From Rhodoligotrophos appendicifer (lineage in GTDB: Bacteria; Pseudomonadota; Alphaproteobacteria; Rhizobiales; Im1): 64,000 bases of DNA. This document shows positions 9,874-19,249 of the stretch, piece after piece (positions within the stretch are counted from its first letter, which is position 1; every line of letters begins with the position of its first letter). A program made the translations under genes and the position numbers. The notes under the pieces are model-generated. The model worked only from the letters and a program-made list of their open reading frames with translations, did not search any database and was not told the DNA's origin. Location: positions 372,001 to 436,000 of the forward strand of contig NZ_VHKL01000002.1 of NCBI RefSeq assembly GCF_007474605.1, given 5' to 3'.

Positions 9874-10989
9874 ATGAAGGACGCCCAGAATTATTTTCAC
9901 GATGCTTGGACGCTGGCCGCAGAGCGGGTCAAAACCGGTGGCGTCGACCGCCGGACGTTCCTGCAGCTGAGCGCGCTTCTCGGAAGTGCGGCACTCGTGG
10001 GCAGATCGGATGACGCCCTGGCTCAGGCCAAGGAACTCGTCTTCGCCATGTGGGGTGGCGATGCCGAGCAGGCCTATCAGACGGCCTGGGGCGAGCCCTT
10101 CAAGGCAAAGACCGGGATCGACGTCGTGATGGACGGAAGCGGGCCGACCTCCGGCCGGGTCCGCGCCATGGTCGAAGCCGGCAACGTCACCTGGGACATC
10201 ATCGATGGCGGCGTCGGGACGCAAGCCGCTCTGGGGGCGGCAAAGGCTGCCCAGGAGATCGACTATACCATCGTCGATCCCAAGAAGACCCTGCCCGGCA
10301 CCGACTATCGCTGGGGCGCGACTGTGTTCGTCTATGGCAATGTCCTCACATTCGACACACAAGCCTTTGGCGGCAAGACCCCGAAGAGCTGGGTCGATTT
10401 CTGGGATGTGGAGCAGTTTCCGGGCAAGCGCGTCATGTACAAGTACATGGCAGGCACCCTGGAGGCCGCGCTCATGGCCGATGGCGTGCCGATGGACCAG
10501 CTCTACCCGCTGGATGTGGACCGCGCCCTGAAGAAGCTCGAAGTGCTCAAGCCGCATCTCATCCTCTGGGACACCGGAGCCAGCAGCCAGCAGGTGTTCC
10601 GCGACGGCGAGGTCGTTATGGGACAGATCTGGCACACGCGCGCCAATCTGATCAAGAAAGAGTCCGGCGGCCGCTTCGACTTCACGTTCAATCAGGGCCT
10701 GTTGCAGCCGGGTGTCATGTCGGTGCCCGTCAACAATCCCGCCGGGACGAAGGTGGCGATGGATTTCCTGGCCTCGATGCAGGATCCGAAATCGCAGGTG
10801 AAGCTGCTCGAATTGCTGGGCAACGGCCCCGCCAATCCCGCGGCGGAAGGCACCTATCCGCCCGAGTTGGCCGCGATCAACCCCGGCGCACCGGAGAATC
10901 GCAAGCTCATGGTTCTGCAAAATGCGGAATGGTACGGCGCCAATATCGTCCCCGTGACCAAGCGCTTTCTGGATCTGATGTCGTCCTGA
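9874..10989 (+). CDS. ABC transporter substrate-binding protein (PotD-like), Tat-exported
   Basis: A 371-residue periplasmic binding protein. The N-terminus has a twin-arginine signal (D-R26-R27-T-F-L-Q followed by a hydrophobic stretch and a cleavage-like site near residue 50), so it is probably exported folded by Tat. The mature part (KELVFAMWGGDAEQAYQTAW onwards) fits the extracellular solute-binding family of polyamine/iron-type importers. It is the first gene of an operon with an amidohydrolase, two permeases and an ATPase, and a GAGGGAGA ribosome binding site precedes it. The ligand is not recognisable; the amidohydrolase in the operon hints at an amide or cyclic-amide compound. Confidence 0.88.
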   Translation: MKDAQNYFHDAWTLAAERVKTGGVDRRTFLQLSALLGSAALVGRSDDALAQAKELVFAMWGGDAEQAYQTAWGEPFKAKTGIDVVMDGSGPTSGRVRAMVEAGNVTWDIIDGGVGTQAALGAAKAAQEIDYTIVDPKKTLPGTDYRWGATVFVYGNVLTFDTQAFGGKTPKSWVDFWDVEQFPGKRVMYKYMAGTLEAALMADGVPMDQLYPLDVDRALKKLEVLKPHLILWDTGASSQQVFRDGEVVMGQIWHTRANLIKKESGGRFDFTFNQGLLQPGVMSVPVNNPAGTKVAMDFLASMQDPKSQVKLLELLGNGPANPAAEGTYPPELAAINPGAPENRKLMVLQNAEWYGANIVPVTKRFLDLMSS

Positions 10990-11050
10990 TCCAAAGCCCA
11001 TGACCGGAAGGCCTGCCTGCAGGCCGGCCTTCCCAATTGCCGGAGCCCCC

Positions 11051-12673
11051 ATGCAGACAGCCGATCTGATCATCCGTAACGCCAAGGTTGCCACCCTGTG
11101 CGATGCGACGCCGTTCGTCGATGCGGTCGCCGTTCGCGACGGCCGCATCGTGGCAGCAGGCAGCCCGGCGGAGATCGATGCCTTGCAAGGCCCGGCGACG
11201 GAGATCATCGACGCCGGCGGTCGCACCGTGCTGCCTGGCTTCATCGAAAGCCATTGCCACGCCGACATCTATGGCGCGCGCATTCACCGGTGGGCGGATT
11301 TCAGCTGGCCGCGCGTCACGTCGAAGGATGAAGTCCTCGGCATCATCGCCGAGGCCACGGCAACGTTGGAAGACGGCGCCTGGTTTGTCGGCTTCCGCTA
11401 CGACGACATGAAGCTCGGCGGCTTTCCGACCATGGAGGAGCTGGATCACGCGGGCCGCGGTCATCCGGTCTTCATCTATCGCACCGATCACCATAATGGC
11501 GTCGTCAATCGCGCAGCCTTCGAGCGCTCGGGGCTGTCGAAACTGACCGAGGACCCGCCTTTCGGGAGGATCGACCGAGACCCCGCCACGGGGAAGCCAA
11601 CCGGCCTCGTCCGGGAGAATGCGGCTTACGTGGTCGTGGATGAGCTGAGCAAGGATTATACGACCGAAGATTTTCGCAAGGGCCTGAGACAGGTCTTTGC
11701 CGAGTTCCTTCAATACGGCATCACCTCCCTGCACAATTCCCTGACCCATTCCAACGGCATCCGCGCCTTTCAGGACATGCGCGCGGCCGGCGAACTGCCG
11801 TTGCGTGTCGGGATCATGGTGAGCGGCAAGGAGCCGGGGCTGGTGGAGTCCTATATCCGTGCCGGCATCCGCTCGGGCTTCGGCGACGAGTGGATCCGCG
11901 TGATCGGCGTCGAATGGTGCCCCGACTGTTCCACCACCGGCCGTACCGCCGCCTATTACGAGCCCTATACAGGCACCCGCGTCCTCGGGGAGCCGGAGCA
12001 CAATACCGGCATGCTGCTCTATTCCAGCGAGGATTTCCGCCGGAAAGTGATGGAGGCAACCGCAGCCGGCCTCGTCGTCTTCGCCGACGGGATCGGCGAC
12101 CGGGGCATCGATTTCGTGCTGGACGCGTTCGAGGCGGCGCTTGCTGCCCATCCCAATGCCGACAGCCGCATGCGGGTCGAACACAGCTGCTATGCCACGC
12201 CCGCGATCCGGGAGCGCATGAAGCGGCTGAACGTCATCCCGTCCTCGGCCACGGGCTTTCTCTATGATCTGGGGGATGGCTATATCCGGGTGCGGGGGGA
12301 GGCCGCCATGAAGGACATGTGGCCCCACAAATCCTGGAAAGAAATGGGAGTCATCGCGCCGGGCCATTCCGATGCCCCGATATGCCATCCCAATCCGCTG
12401 CGGGGAATCTATTCGCTCGTGACGCGAAAGACCGACACGGCGCAGTCCCTGGGACCGGAGGAGGCGTTGGAGCTCTGGGACGCCCTGAAGGCCTATACGA
12501 TCCACGGCGCCTATGCCGGGCGCGAGGAGGACATCAAGGGCACGATCGAGGTGGGGAAGCTCGCCGACTTCGTGATCCTTGAGGAAGACATCTTCACTGT
12601 TGATCCGGAACGGATCCCGCATATCAAAGTCGCGCGCACGATCGTCGGTGGTAAGACGGCCTATCAGGCATGA
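11051..12673 (+). CDS. Amidohydrolase family protein (YtcJ-like)
   Basis: A 540-residue metal-dependent hydrolase of the Amidohydro_3/YtcJ type. It opens with TADLIIRNAKVAT, typical of this superfamily, carries the metal-binding H68-C-H70 in ESHCHAD, and ends with the usual GKLADFVILEEDIF beta-sandwich segment. Such enzymes hydrolyse amide or related C-N bonds in the cytoplasm. ATG 11051 (GGAG five bases upstream) is chosen because the family's first strand starts there; an upstream in-frame ATG at 11000 would add a non-conserved segment. It lies inside an ABC importer operon, and its stop overlaps the permease start (ATGA), so it most likely processes the imported substrate. Confidence 0.88.
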   Translation: MQTADLIIRNAKVATLCDATPFVDAVAVRDGRIVAAGSPAEIDALQGPATEIIDAGGRTVLPGFIESHCHADIYGARIHRWADFSWPRVTSKDEVLGIIAEATATLEDGAWFVGFRYDDMKLGGFPTMEELDHAGRGHPVFIYRTDHHNGVVNRAAFERSGLSKLTEDPPFGRIDRDPATGKPTGLVRENAAYVVVDELSKDYTTEDFRKGLRQVFAEFLQYGITSLHNSLTHSNGIRAFQDMRAAGELPLRVGIMVSGKEPGLVESYIRAGIRSGFGDEWIRVIGVEWCPDCSTTGRTAAYYEPYTGTRVLGEPEHNTGMLLYSSEDFRRKVMEATAAGLVVFADGIGDRGIDFVLDAFEAALAAHPNADSRMRVEHSCYATPAIRERMKRLNVIPSSATGFLYDLGDGYIRVRGEAAMKDMWPHKSWKEMGVIAPGHSDAPICHPNPLRGIYSLVTRKTDTAQSLGPEEALELWDALKAYTIHGAYAGREEDIKGTIEVGKLADFVILEEDIFTVDPERIPHIKVARTIVGGKTAYQA

Positions 12674-13521
12674 TGAGCGGGCTCGACCAGCGCGCACGCA
12701 TGGCGCTGGCCATGATCGCTCCTGCCGTGCTGCTGGTGCTGCTGCTCTACATCTTCCCGCTCATTCGCGTCCTGGGCCTCAGCGTCACGGAAGCACCGGG
12801 AGGGATTTCGAACTACGCCCAGCTCTTCACCTCGCCTGCCATCGGACGCGTCATCGCGACGACGCTGCGGATCTGCGCGATCACGACGATCGTCACGTTG
12901 GTCCTGTCCTATCTGATGGCCTGCGCACTGACCCTGGCGAGCGACCGTCTGCGCCCGGTGATGTTCGCCTGCATTCTCTTGCCGTTGTGGCTTTCGGTCC
13001 TGATCCGCGCCTTCGCCTGGGTCACCGTGCTGCGCAGCAACGGGGTCCTGAACGGTGCTCTGCTCTCCTCCGGCCTCATCGAGTCGCCGCTCACGCTGGT
13101 GCGGAACGAATTGGGGGTGACCATCGGCATGATCCATTACATGCTGCCCTTCGGCATCCTGCCGCTCTATGCGAGCATGCGCACCATCGATCCCCGGGTG
13201 ATGAATGCCGCCCGGAGCCTCGGCGCCAGCGGGCTGACGATCTTCCGTCGCGTGTTCTTTCCCCTGACCGTCCCGGGTCTGTTTTCTTCGTTCATCCTCA
13301 TTTTCGTGTTCTCGCTCGGCTTCTACGTGACCCCGGCGATCCTGGGTGGCGGTCGCGTCATGATGGTCGCCGAATATATCAGCGTTCAGGTGCATGAGAC
13401 GCTGGAATGGGGCATCGCCACGATGCTCGCCTCCGTGCTGCTGGTGTCCGTGTTCGCGGTCATCTTTGCGGTCGGCCGTTTTGCCGATTGGGAAAGCATC
13501 GTCGGCAAGGGAGACGATTGA
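12670..13521 (+). CDS. ABC transporter permease (PotB-like)
   Basis: A 283-residue inner-membrane permease with about six hydrophobic segments. The cytoplasmic coupling loop reads AARSLGASGLTIFRRVFFPLT, the EAA-type motif of polyamine/iron importers. Its ATG overlaps the amidohydrolase stop by four bases and its own stop overlaps the next permease start by one base (TGATG), so translation is coupled through the operon. It should form the channel with the next permease. Family assignment is firm; the substrate is unknown. Confidence 0.92.
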   Translation: MMSGLDQRARMALAMIAPAVLLVLLLYIFPLIRVLGLSVTEAPGGISNYAQLFTSPAIGRVIATTLRICAITTIVTLVLSYLMACALTLASDRLRPVMFACILLPLWLSVLIRAFAWVTVLRSNGVLNGALLSSGLIESPLTLVRNELGVTIGMIHYMLPFGILPLYASMRTIDPRVMNAARSLGASGLTIFRRVFFPLTVPGLFSSFILIFVFSLGFYVTPAILGGGRVMMVAEYISVQVHETLEWGIATMLASVLLVSVFAVIFAVGRFADWESIVGKGDD

Positions 13522-14315
13522 TGGATGTGGCGGGACCCCCGCGGCTCAGCCGGACGATCGTTCTCGCGCTCGGCTGGCTCGGCTTGATCTTCCTGCTGGC
13601 GCCCCTGGCCGTCGTCTTTCCCGTTTCGCTCACCCCTGAGCGTTATCTTTCAATGCCGTCGGGCAGCATCTCGTTTCAGCATTACGCCAAACTCCTGTCC
13701 GACATCCGCTGGTCGCAAAGCATCCTGACCAGTCTTTGGATCGCTATTCTCACGACCATTGCCGCCACCACCCTCGGCACATTCTGCGCCATCGGCCTCT
13801 GGCGGCTCAATGCACGCTTTACGCAGTATATCCGCATTCTGCTGTTTGCGCCGTTGATCGTGCCGCCGATCGTGCACGCACTGGCCTTTTACCGCACCTG
13901 GATCGATCTCAAATGGCTGGACACCATCGCCGGTGTGGTCGTCGCGCATACCATCCTGTGCATTCCGCTGGTGCTGATCACCGTGGCGACATCTCTGAGC
14001 GGCTTTGATCGGCGGATCGAGCAGGCGGCGCGTAGCCTCGGGGCCTCGAACCTCACCGTGCTGAGACGGATCATCGTCCCGAACATCGCGCCAGGGGTCG
14101 CCGCCGGCGCTGCGTTCTCCTTCGTGACGTCGTGGGACGAGGTGATTTCCGTCATCTTCCTGACGAGCCGCAACGTCGTGACGCTGCCGGTGGTCATCTG
14201 GAACAGTCTGTCGGAGCGGGTCGACCCCGCAGTGGCAGCCGTCTCGGCCGTCATGGTGCTCGTGACCGTCGCCATCGTCATCGTGCGGTTCGCCGGCCGC
14301 GGCAGCAAGGCCTGA
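13521..14315 (+). CDS. ABC transporter permease (PotC-like)
   Basis: A 264-residue second permease. About six membrane segments are visible, and the EAA-type loop reads EQAARSLGASNLTVLRRIIV. ATG 13521 is used because it overlaps the preceding stop and starts just before the first membrane helix; the longer upstream frame is only the shadow of the first permease. With its partner and the downstream ATPase it forms one importer that works with the Tat-exported binding protein at the head of the operon. Confidence 0.92.
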   Translation: MDVAGPPRLSRTIVLALGWLGLIFLLAPLAVVFPVSLTPERYLSMPSGSISFQHYAKLLSDIRWSQSILTSLWIAILTTIAATTLGTFCAIGLWRLNARFTQYIRILLFAPLIVPPIVHALAFYRTWIDLKWLDTIAGVVVAHTILCIPLVLITVATSLSGFDRRIEQAARSLGASNLTVLRRIIVPNIAPGVAAGAAFSFVTSWDEVISVIFLTSRNVVTLPVVIWNSLSERVDPAVAAVSAVMVLVTVAIVIVRFAGRGSKA

Positions 14316-14326
14316 GGACAAGCAAC

Positions 14327-15424
14327 GTGCACATTCCCGGTTCCGATTATCTCGTCGTCGACGACCTGCATAAGCATTATGGGCGCGTCAAAGCCATCGA
14401 CGGGATGAGCCTGCGCATTCCGCGCGGTGAATTCCTCACCCTGCTGGGCCCGTCCGGGTCCGGCAAGACGACCTTGCTGATGGCGATCGCCGGCTTCGTC
14501 AAACCCAATTCGGGCACGATCCGGCTGCAGGGCGAGGACATCACCGCGCTGCCGCCGGAGAAGCGGGATCTCGGCGTCGTCTTCCAAGGCTATGCCCTGT
14601 TCCCGCACATGACCGTGACGGAGAACGTCGCCTTCCCCCTGGAGGTGCGCAAACTGCCCAAGCCCGAGATTGCCCGCCTGGTGGCTGCGAGCCTTGAGAC
14701 GGTGCAGCTCACCGGCCTGGCCGACCGCAAGCCCGCGCAGCTCTCCGGCGGCCAGCAGCAACGGGTCGCCCTGGCCCGCGCCCTGGTCTTCGCACCACCG
14801 CTCATCCTGCTCGATGAGCCGCTGAGCGCGCTGGACCGGCAATTGCGCAGTCAGCTTCAGGGCGAACTCAAGCAGCTGCATCGGAAACTCGGCGTGAGCG
14901 TCGTCAACGTGACCCATGATCAGGACGAAGCCTTGTCCATGTCGACGCTGATCGCCGTCATCAACCATGGCCGGATCATCCAACTCGGCACGCCGCACGA
15001 GGTCTATGAACTTCCGAAGACCGAGTTCGTGGCCCATTTCATGGGGCGCAGCAATCTCATCGAGGCGGAGGTCGTCGGCCGGGACGCGGCACGGAATGCA
15101 GTGCTGAAAGCGGGCGGCCACAGTTTCGTGAGTGCCCATGGAGCCGCGGCCGTGGTCGGAAGCCGCGTCCCGGTCAGCTTGCGGCCTGAACGCATGCGCC
15201 TGTCCGGGGATAGCGATGGCGGTGACGGCGCCATTCCCGCCACGCTCACGGACGTCACCTATCACGGCAATACCACCCAGCTCCTGGTGGAGACGGCGCT
15301 CGGTGTTCTGCGCGTGGAGGCGCAGGCGGGGGATTCCGGCTTTGCCTTGGAGCCAGGGGCCAAAGTCAGTTTAAGCTGGCCGGAGGGCTCGCCGGTCGTC
15401 GTCGAGCGCGACACGACGGCTTGA
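14327..15424 (+). CDS. ABC transporter ATP-binding protein (PotA-like)
   Basis: A 365-residue ATPase with Walker [11 protein letters not shown]-loop [10 protein letters not shown], signature [15 protein letters not shown], Walker B ILLDEP, the D-loop SALD and switch His in [11 protein letters not shown], followed by a C-terminal TOBE-type regulatory domain. A GTG start at 14327 with AGGA upstream fits the homologous N-terminus ([16 protein letters not shown]). It powers the importer encoded by the four genes before it and is the last gene of the operon, which ends at a convergent hairpin. Confidence 0.92.
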   Translation: MHIPGSDYLVVDDLHKHYGRVKAIDGMSLRIPRGEFLTLLGPSGSGKTTLLMAIAGFVKPNSGTIRLQGEDITALPPEKRDLGVVFQGYALFPHMTVTENVAFPLEVRKLPKPEIARLVAASLETVQLTGLADRKPAQLSGGQQQRVALARALVFAPPLILLDEPLSALDRQLRSQLQGELKQLHRKLGVSVVNVTHDQDEALSMSTLIAVINHGRIIQLGTPHEVYELPKTEFVAHFMGRSNLIEAEVVGRDAARNAVLKAGGHSFVSAHGAAAVVGSRVPVSLRPERMRLSGDSDGGDGAIPATLTDVTYHGNTTQLLVETALGVLRVEAQAGDSGFALEPGAKVSLSWPEGSPVVVERDTTA

Positions 15425-15460
15425 CCCCCTCTCCAAGGCGCTGGCGGCGCCGGCAGGGGG
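15425..15460. terminator. Hairpin between convergent operons, possible bidirectional terminator
   Basis: A two-tier stem: CCCCCT (15425-15430) pairs with AGGGGG (15455-15460), and inside it GGCGC (15437-15441) pairs with GCGCC (15447-15451). It starts right after the PotA-like stop codon and just before the stop of the convergent ProW-like gene. There is no clear U-tract, so intrinsic termination is uncertain. Confidence 0.4.
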
Positions 15461-15466
15461 GCGAGG

Positions 15467-16981
15467 TCAGCGCGATCGGCCCTGGACGATGCGGTCGATG
15501 ATCATGGCACAGAGCAGGATCGCCAGGCCCGCCAGCAGGCCTTGGCCCACAGCCGCATATTGCAGGGCGTTCAGTACATCCTCGCCCAGTCCCTTGGCAC
15601 CGATCAAGGATGCAATCACCACCATCGAAAGACACATCAGAATGGTCTGGTTGACGCCCGTCATGATGGAGGGAAGGGCGAGAGGCAGATCAACGCGGGT
15701 CAGCAGAAACCAGCGGGTCGCGCCAAAGGCCTCGGCGGCCTCCCTGATGGAAGCCGGAACACCTTGGATGCCAAGCGCGGTGAGGCGAACCATCGGGGGC
15801 GTGCCGAAGATCAGCGTCGCGATGATGCCGGGCGGCTTGCCGATCCCGAAGAGGGCAATGACGGGAATGAGATACACGAAGGCCGGCATGGTCTGCATGA
15901 AGTCCAGCACCGGTCTGAGTGCGGCATAGATCGCCGGACGGCGACCGCACCAGATGCCCAGCGGAATCCCGATGGCGATACATAGAATTGCCGCCGTCCC
16001 CAGAAGAGCAACGGTCTCGAGGCTCTTTTCCCAATAGCCGAGCACGGCCAGATAGGCCAAAGCGGCCGAGGTAAAAATGGCCACTCGGGGCCCGGCGAGC
16101 TGCCAGGCCAGGATGATGATGATGGCCATCGGCACAGGCCAGGGCGAGGTGATGAGGACGTATTCGATCCCGTTCAGGAGCGCCGCGATGAAGGCACTGA
16201 TCCCGGAGAAGAGGCGATCTCCGCCTGCCGAAATTCTGTCGAGAACAGTGTTCAGCCAGCCCGCAGCACCCATCTGCCACGCGCGGTTGGCCGGAGCCGA
16301 GAGCAACCAGTCCGGCGGCGCCTGTGCTGCGAAACGGTAGGCGAGGAGGCCATAGGCTGCCAGGATGAAAGCGCCGGCCAGCGCACCTGTCCCATAATCC
16401 AGTCCGGTCCGCAGGCGGCGGTCGGATCGCCAGCGCCGGAAGCGCCGCTCCAGGCCATGATTGGCGAGGAAGCCCTCGATCAGCTTGGCGAGAATGATGA
16501 CCCCGATGCCCAGGGTCACGTGGACCGATCCCTGTGCCGTCGCGGCTTCGGCCTGGCTGCGGGCGCGCGCGGCGGCCTCCTTCAGCGCGACGGCCGACCG
16601 CGCGAGACCCTCAGCATAGGATTGGCCGGTGCGGATCGCTTCCTTCGCTTCGGCATCCCGGCGCGCGGCCTGAAGCTCGAGCCGATCCGCCCGCGCCGCC
16701 TGATCGGCCCCGAGATTGCCGGCAAGCCCCATGGCGAGCTGGACGATGCCGATGGCCTCCAGGAAGAAGGCGAGCCAAAACAAGAGCCGCAAACCGCGAG
16801 CGGCCATCCATACGGGCCCGAGCAGGGCAGCGCTCACGTTGAAGGACCAGACACCTCCCCGGGCGTGGCCGATGCGATCGAACTGGCGGCGGTAATAGCC
16901 ATGGTTCTGGACGGCAAAATCCTGCGTCAGCCGGTCGTTCTCTGGCACGTGCTGGTCGGCCTCGCTGGCTTGCCTCGTCAC
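15467..16981 (-). CDS. ProW-like glycine betaine/proline ABC permease with N-terminal extension
   Basis: A 504-residue permease. From about residue 240 it matches quaternary-amine permeases of the ProW/OpuAB type, including AAEAFGATRWFLLTRVDLP, the conserved ATPase-contact loop. The first 240 residues are unusual: two hydrophobic segments around 45-90, an Ala/Glu/Arg-rich stretch likely to be coiled coil (about 95-150), and two more hydrophobic segments before the core. ProW of E. coli is 354 residues, so the extension is substantial. It overlaps the upstream ATPase gene by four bases. The role is import of betaine or a related osmolyte/methyl donor, consistent with the neighbouring demethylation genes. 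Confidence 0.88.
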   Translation of the reverse strand: MTRQASEADQHVPENDRLTQDFAVQNHGYYRRQFDRIGHARGGVWSFNVSAALLGPVWMAARGLRLLFWLAFFLEAIGIVQLAMGLAGNLGADQAARADRLELQAARRDAEAKEAIRTGQSYAEGLARSAVALKEAAARARSQAEAATAQGSVHVTLGIGVIILAKLIEGFLANHGLERRFRRWRSDRRLRTGLDYGTGALAGAFILAAYGLLAYRFAAQAPPDWLLSAPANRAWQMGAAGWLNTVLDRISAGGDRLFSGISAFIAALLNGIEYVLITSPWPVPMAIIIILAWQLAGPRVAIFTSAALAYLAVLGYWEKSLETVALLGTAAILCIAIGIPLGIWCGRRPAIYAALRPVLDFMQTMPAFVYLIPVIALFGIGKPPGIIATLIFGTPPMVRLTALGIQGVPASIREAAEAFGATRWFLLTRVDLPLALPSIMTGVNQTILMCLSMVVIASLIGAKGLGEDVLNALQYAAVGQGLLAGLAILLCAMIIDRIVQGRSR

Positions 16982-18063
16982 AGCCGGGTCTCGCCGCGGA
17001 TCGCCCGCAACAGGCTGTGCCGATCGATGATGCCTACGGTCTCGCTCTCTGTCCCTGACACCAGGATGGGCTCGTCATTGCCGGTGGCGATGTCAATCAA
17101 GCTTGCGAGATCCGTCATCGCCGACACTGGTGGGTTGCCCGTCGAGCCATTCCAAGCGGGGTTGCGCCGGCGGTAGGCGTCAGGGGCCTCCATGATGCTT
17201 CTGGCAGACAGGATGTGGAGGCGGGAGATGTTGGCGACGAAGGCGGCGACATAGTCATCCTTCGGATCGGTGACGATGTCTTCCGGCGTGCCGACCTGAA
17301 CGATCGCTCCATCCTTCATGATCGCGATGCGGTCGCCAATCCGGATCGCCTCGTCAAGATCATGGGTGATGAAGACGGTGGTCTTGCCCATGGTTCGAGA
17401 CAGATTGATGAACTCGTCCTGGAGCTGCCGGCGGATCAGGGGGTCGAGGGCGCTGAAGGGCTCGTCCATCAGCAGGATCGAGGGGTCCGCCGCCAAGGCC
17501 CGGGCGAGGCCAACCCGCTGTTGCATGCCGCCGGACAGCGCCGAGCAATAGTGATCACCCCAGCCGGTCAGGTTGACCTGCGCCAGGGCGCGTTCGGCGA
17601 TCGTGTAGCGATCATGCTTGGTGGCGGCCTGGATCTCCAGGGGCAGGGCCACATTGTCCCTCACGGTCCGATGCGGCAGCAGGCCGAAATTCTGGAACAC
17701 CATCCCGATGCGCCGGGCGCGCATGCTGCGGAGCTCGGCAGGTTTCTTGCCCAGCATGTCCTCGCCGTCGACATAGATCTCGCCGGATGTCGGTTCCAGC
17801 AGACGATTGATGTGGCGGACGAGCGTGGACTTGCCGCTTCCCGACAGGCCCATGACGCAGAAGATCTCGCCACGGGCAATCGTCAGGTTCGCATCCGCAA
17901 CGCCGACCACGCAGTCGTAGCGCTGCAGGACCTCTGACTTGGTGAGGCCATCGCGGTGGATGGCGCTCATCGCCTCGGATGCCTTGTCGCCGAAAAGCTT
18001 CCAGACCCCGCGCAACTCGATGGCCGGGGATGCAGGAACTTCGACGGCCTCCACCTGCTCCAT
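16978..18063 (-). CDS. ProV-like quaternary amine ABC transporter ATP-binding protein
   Basis: A 361-residue ATPase with the long N-terminal helix typical of ProV/OpuAA (GVWKLFGDKASEAMS), Walker A GLSGSGKST, signature LSGGMQQRVGLARAL, Walker B ILLMDEPFSALD and switch region FITHDLDEAIR. The C-terminal part ends in a CBS-like stretch (PILVSGTESETVGIIDRHSLL) that in homologues senses ionic strength. ATG 18063 (GAGGTG just upstream) is preferred over TTG 18087. It sits between the ProX-like and ProW-like genes of one operon. Confidence 0.92.
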   Translation of the reverse strand: MEQVEAVEVPASPAIELRGVWKLFGDKASEAMSAIHRDGLTKSEVLQRYDCVVGVADANLTIARGEIFCVMGLSGSGKSTLVRHINRLLEPTSGEIYVDGEDMLGKKPAELRSMRARRIGMVFQNFGLLPHRTVRDNVALPLEIQAATKHDRYTIAERALAQVNLTGWGDHYCSALSGGMQQRVGLARALAADPSILLMDEPFSALDPLIRRQLQDEFINLSRTMGKTTVFITHDLDEAIRIGDRIAIMKDGAIVQVGTPEDIVTDPKDDYVAAFVANISRLHILSARSIMEAPDAYRRRNPAWNGSTGNPPVSAMTDLASLIDIATGNDEPILVSGTESETVGIIDRHSLLRAIRGETRL

Positions 18064-18129
18064 CAGCACCTCGCGCTCTCGCGCCAATGAAGCTCAAGCC
18101 GGAGGCCGTGGCAAGTCATGCAGCCTGGC

Positions 18130-19095
18130 TCAGCGTCCCATCCATTTGCCGACGGCATCAGGATGGGCCTTTACCCATTCCGAGGCGACTTCCGCCGCCG
18201 GCTTCTTGTCGACGATGATCTCGTAGGCCCATTTGCTGATATCGTTGGCGTCGAACTGAATGCGTTCGAGAGCGGCGACCAGTTCCGGCTGACGGCTGGC
18301 CAGGGAAGCCGAATAAGCGATGTGGACGGATGTATCCGCATAGCCTGAAGAGACCTTCGATTTCTCGAACCAGTTCGGATCGTCGTTCGGCTGCACCACG
18401 ACGAATTTGGCCGGATCATGTTTCGGCTCTTCCAACATCGTCAGCTCATAGAGAGCGAAATTCTGGTGCGGGCCGTAGCAGTAGCCGATCCACGGCTTGT
18501 CAGCCTTGACCGCCTTGTCAAGATTTGCGGTGGCCACCGCCTCTTCCGTGGCCTGGAGCTCGAAGAACTCAGCAAAGCCGTAGTCGCGCGCCTTGACCTT
18601 TTCGATATTCGTGGACTGCCATCCCGGTGCCCCGATCCAGATCTCACCCTTGCCGTCGCCATTGGTGTCGAACAGCTTGGCATTCTCAGGATTGGCGAGA
18701 TCGTAGACGCTCTTGATGCCGTGCTTCTTGGCTGCTGCCGTGGGGATGCAATAGCCCTGTGCGGCCGCATAGCCATTCTTGGCGAGTTTGACCGTCTTGT
18801 TCGCTTCGACATATTTGTCCACGAGGCCCTGCTGGTTCGGGAGCCAGACGTCCGGCCAGATATCCACTTCGCCCTTGCCCCGGTCCATGGCTTCCCAGAT
18901 CACCGGCACGGCTGTGGTGGTGACGGTATCCACTTCCAACCCCAGCTCTTGCTCGGCGATGGCCTTGATCACATTCATGGCCGCCGTCGCGGTGGCGTAG
19001 TTCGGATCCGGCATGGTCACGTCGGCTGCCGAGGCCTGACCGGCGGTGCCCAAAAGGAAGATGCCGAAAGCGGTGGCAAGAAGGCGATTTTTCAC
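18130..19095 (-). CDS. ProX/OpuAC-type glycine betaine-like ABC substrate-binding protein
   Basis: A 321-residue periplasmic binding protein with a Sec signal peptide (hydrophobic residues 6-17, cleavage after A-S-A at about residue 23). The mature protein has the quaternary-amine binding fold signature PDVWLPNQQGLVDKYV, with Trp and Tyr residues that could form the aromatic ligand box. GTG 19095 has AGGGGA upstream. It is the first gene of the proX-proV-proW order, leftward, and lies 155 bases downstream of the MttB-family gene on the same strand, which links betaine uptake to betaine use. Confidence 0.9.
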   Translation of the reverse strand: MKNRLLATAFGIFLLGTAGQASAADVTMPDPNYATATAAMNVIKAIAEQELGLEVDTVTTTAVPVIWEAMDRGKGEVDIWPDVWLPNQQGLVDKYVEANKTVKLAKNGYAAAQGYCIPTAAAKKHGIKSVYDLANPENAKLFDTNGDGKGEIWIGAPGWQSTNIEKVKARDYGFAEFFELQATEEAVATANLDKAVKADKPWIGYCYGPHQNFALYELTMLEEPKHDPAKFVVVQPNDDPNWFEKSKVSSGYADTSVHIAYSASLASRQPELVAALERIQFDANDISKWAYEIIVDKKPAAEVASEWVKAHPDAVGKWMGR

Positions 19096-19249
19096 AACGA
19101 TCCCCTGTCGGTTTTTTCTGGCGGAATTTGTTCCCTGCGCAGGTTAGCGCAAGCGCCGCTGGATCCATGCGTCAGCGCGAATGATTAGGAAAAACGATGA
19201 TGCGCATTAGGGGCCTCTGCCCATGCCGGCGGAGCTGCGCGCATTGACC

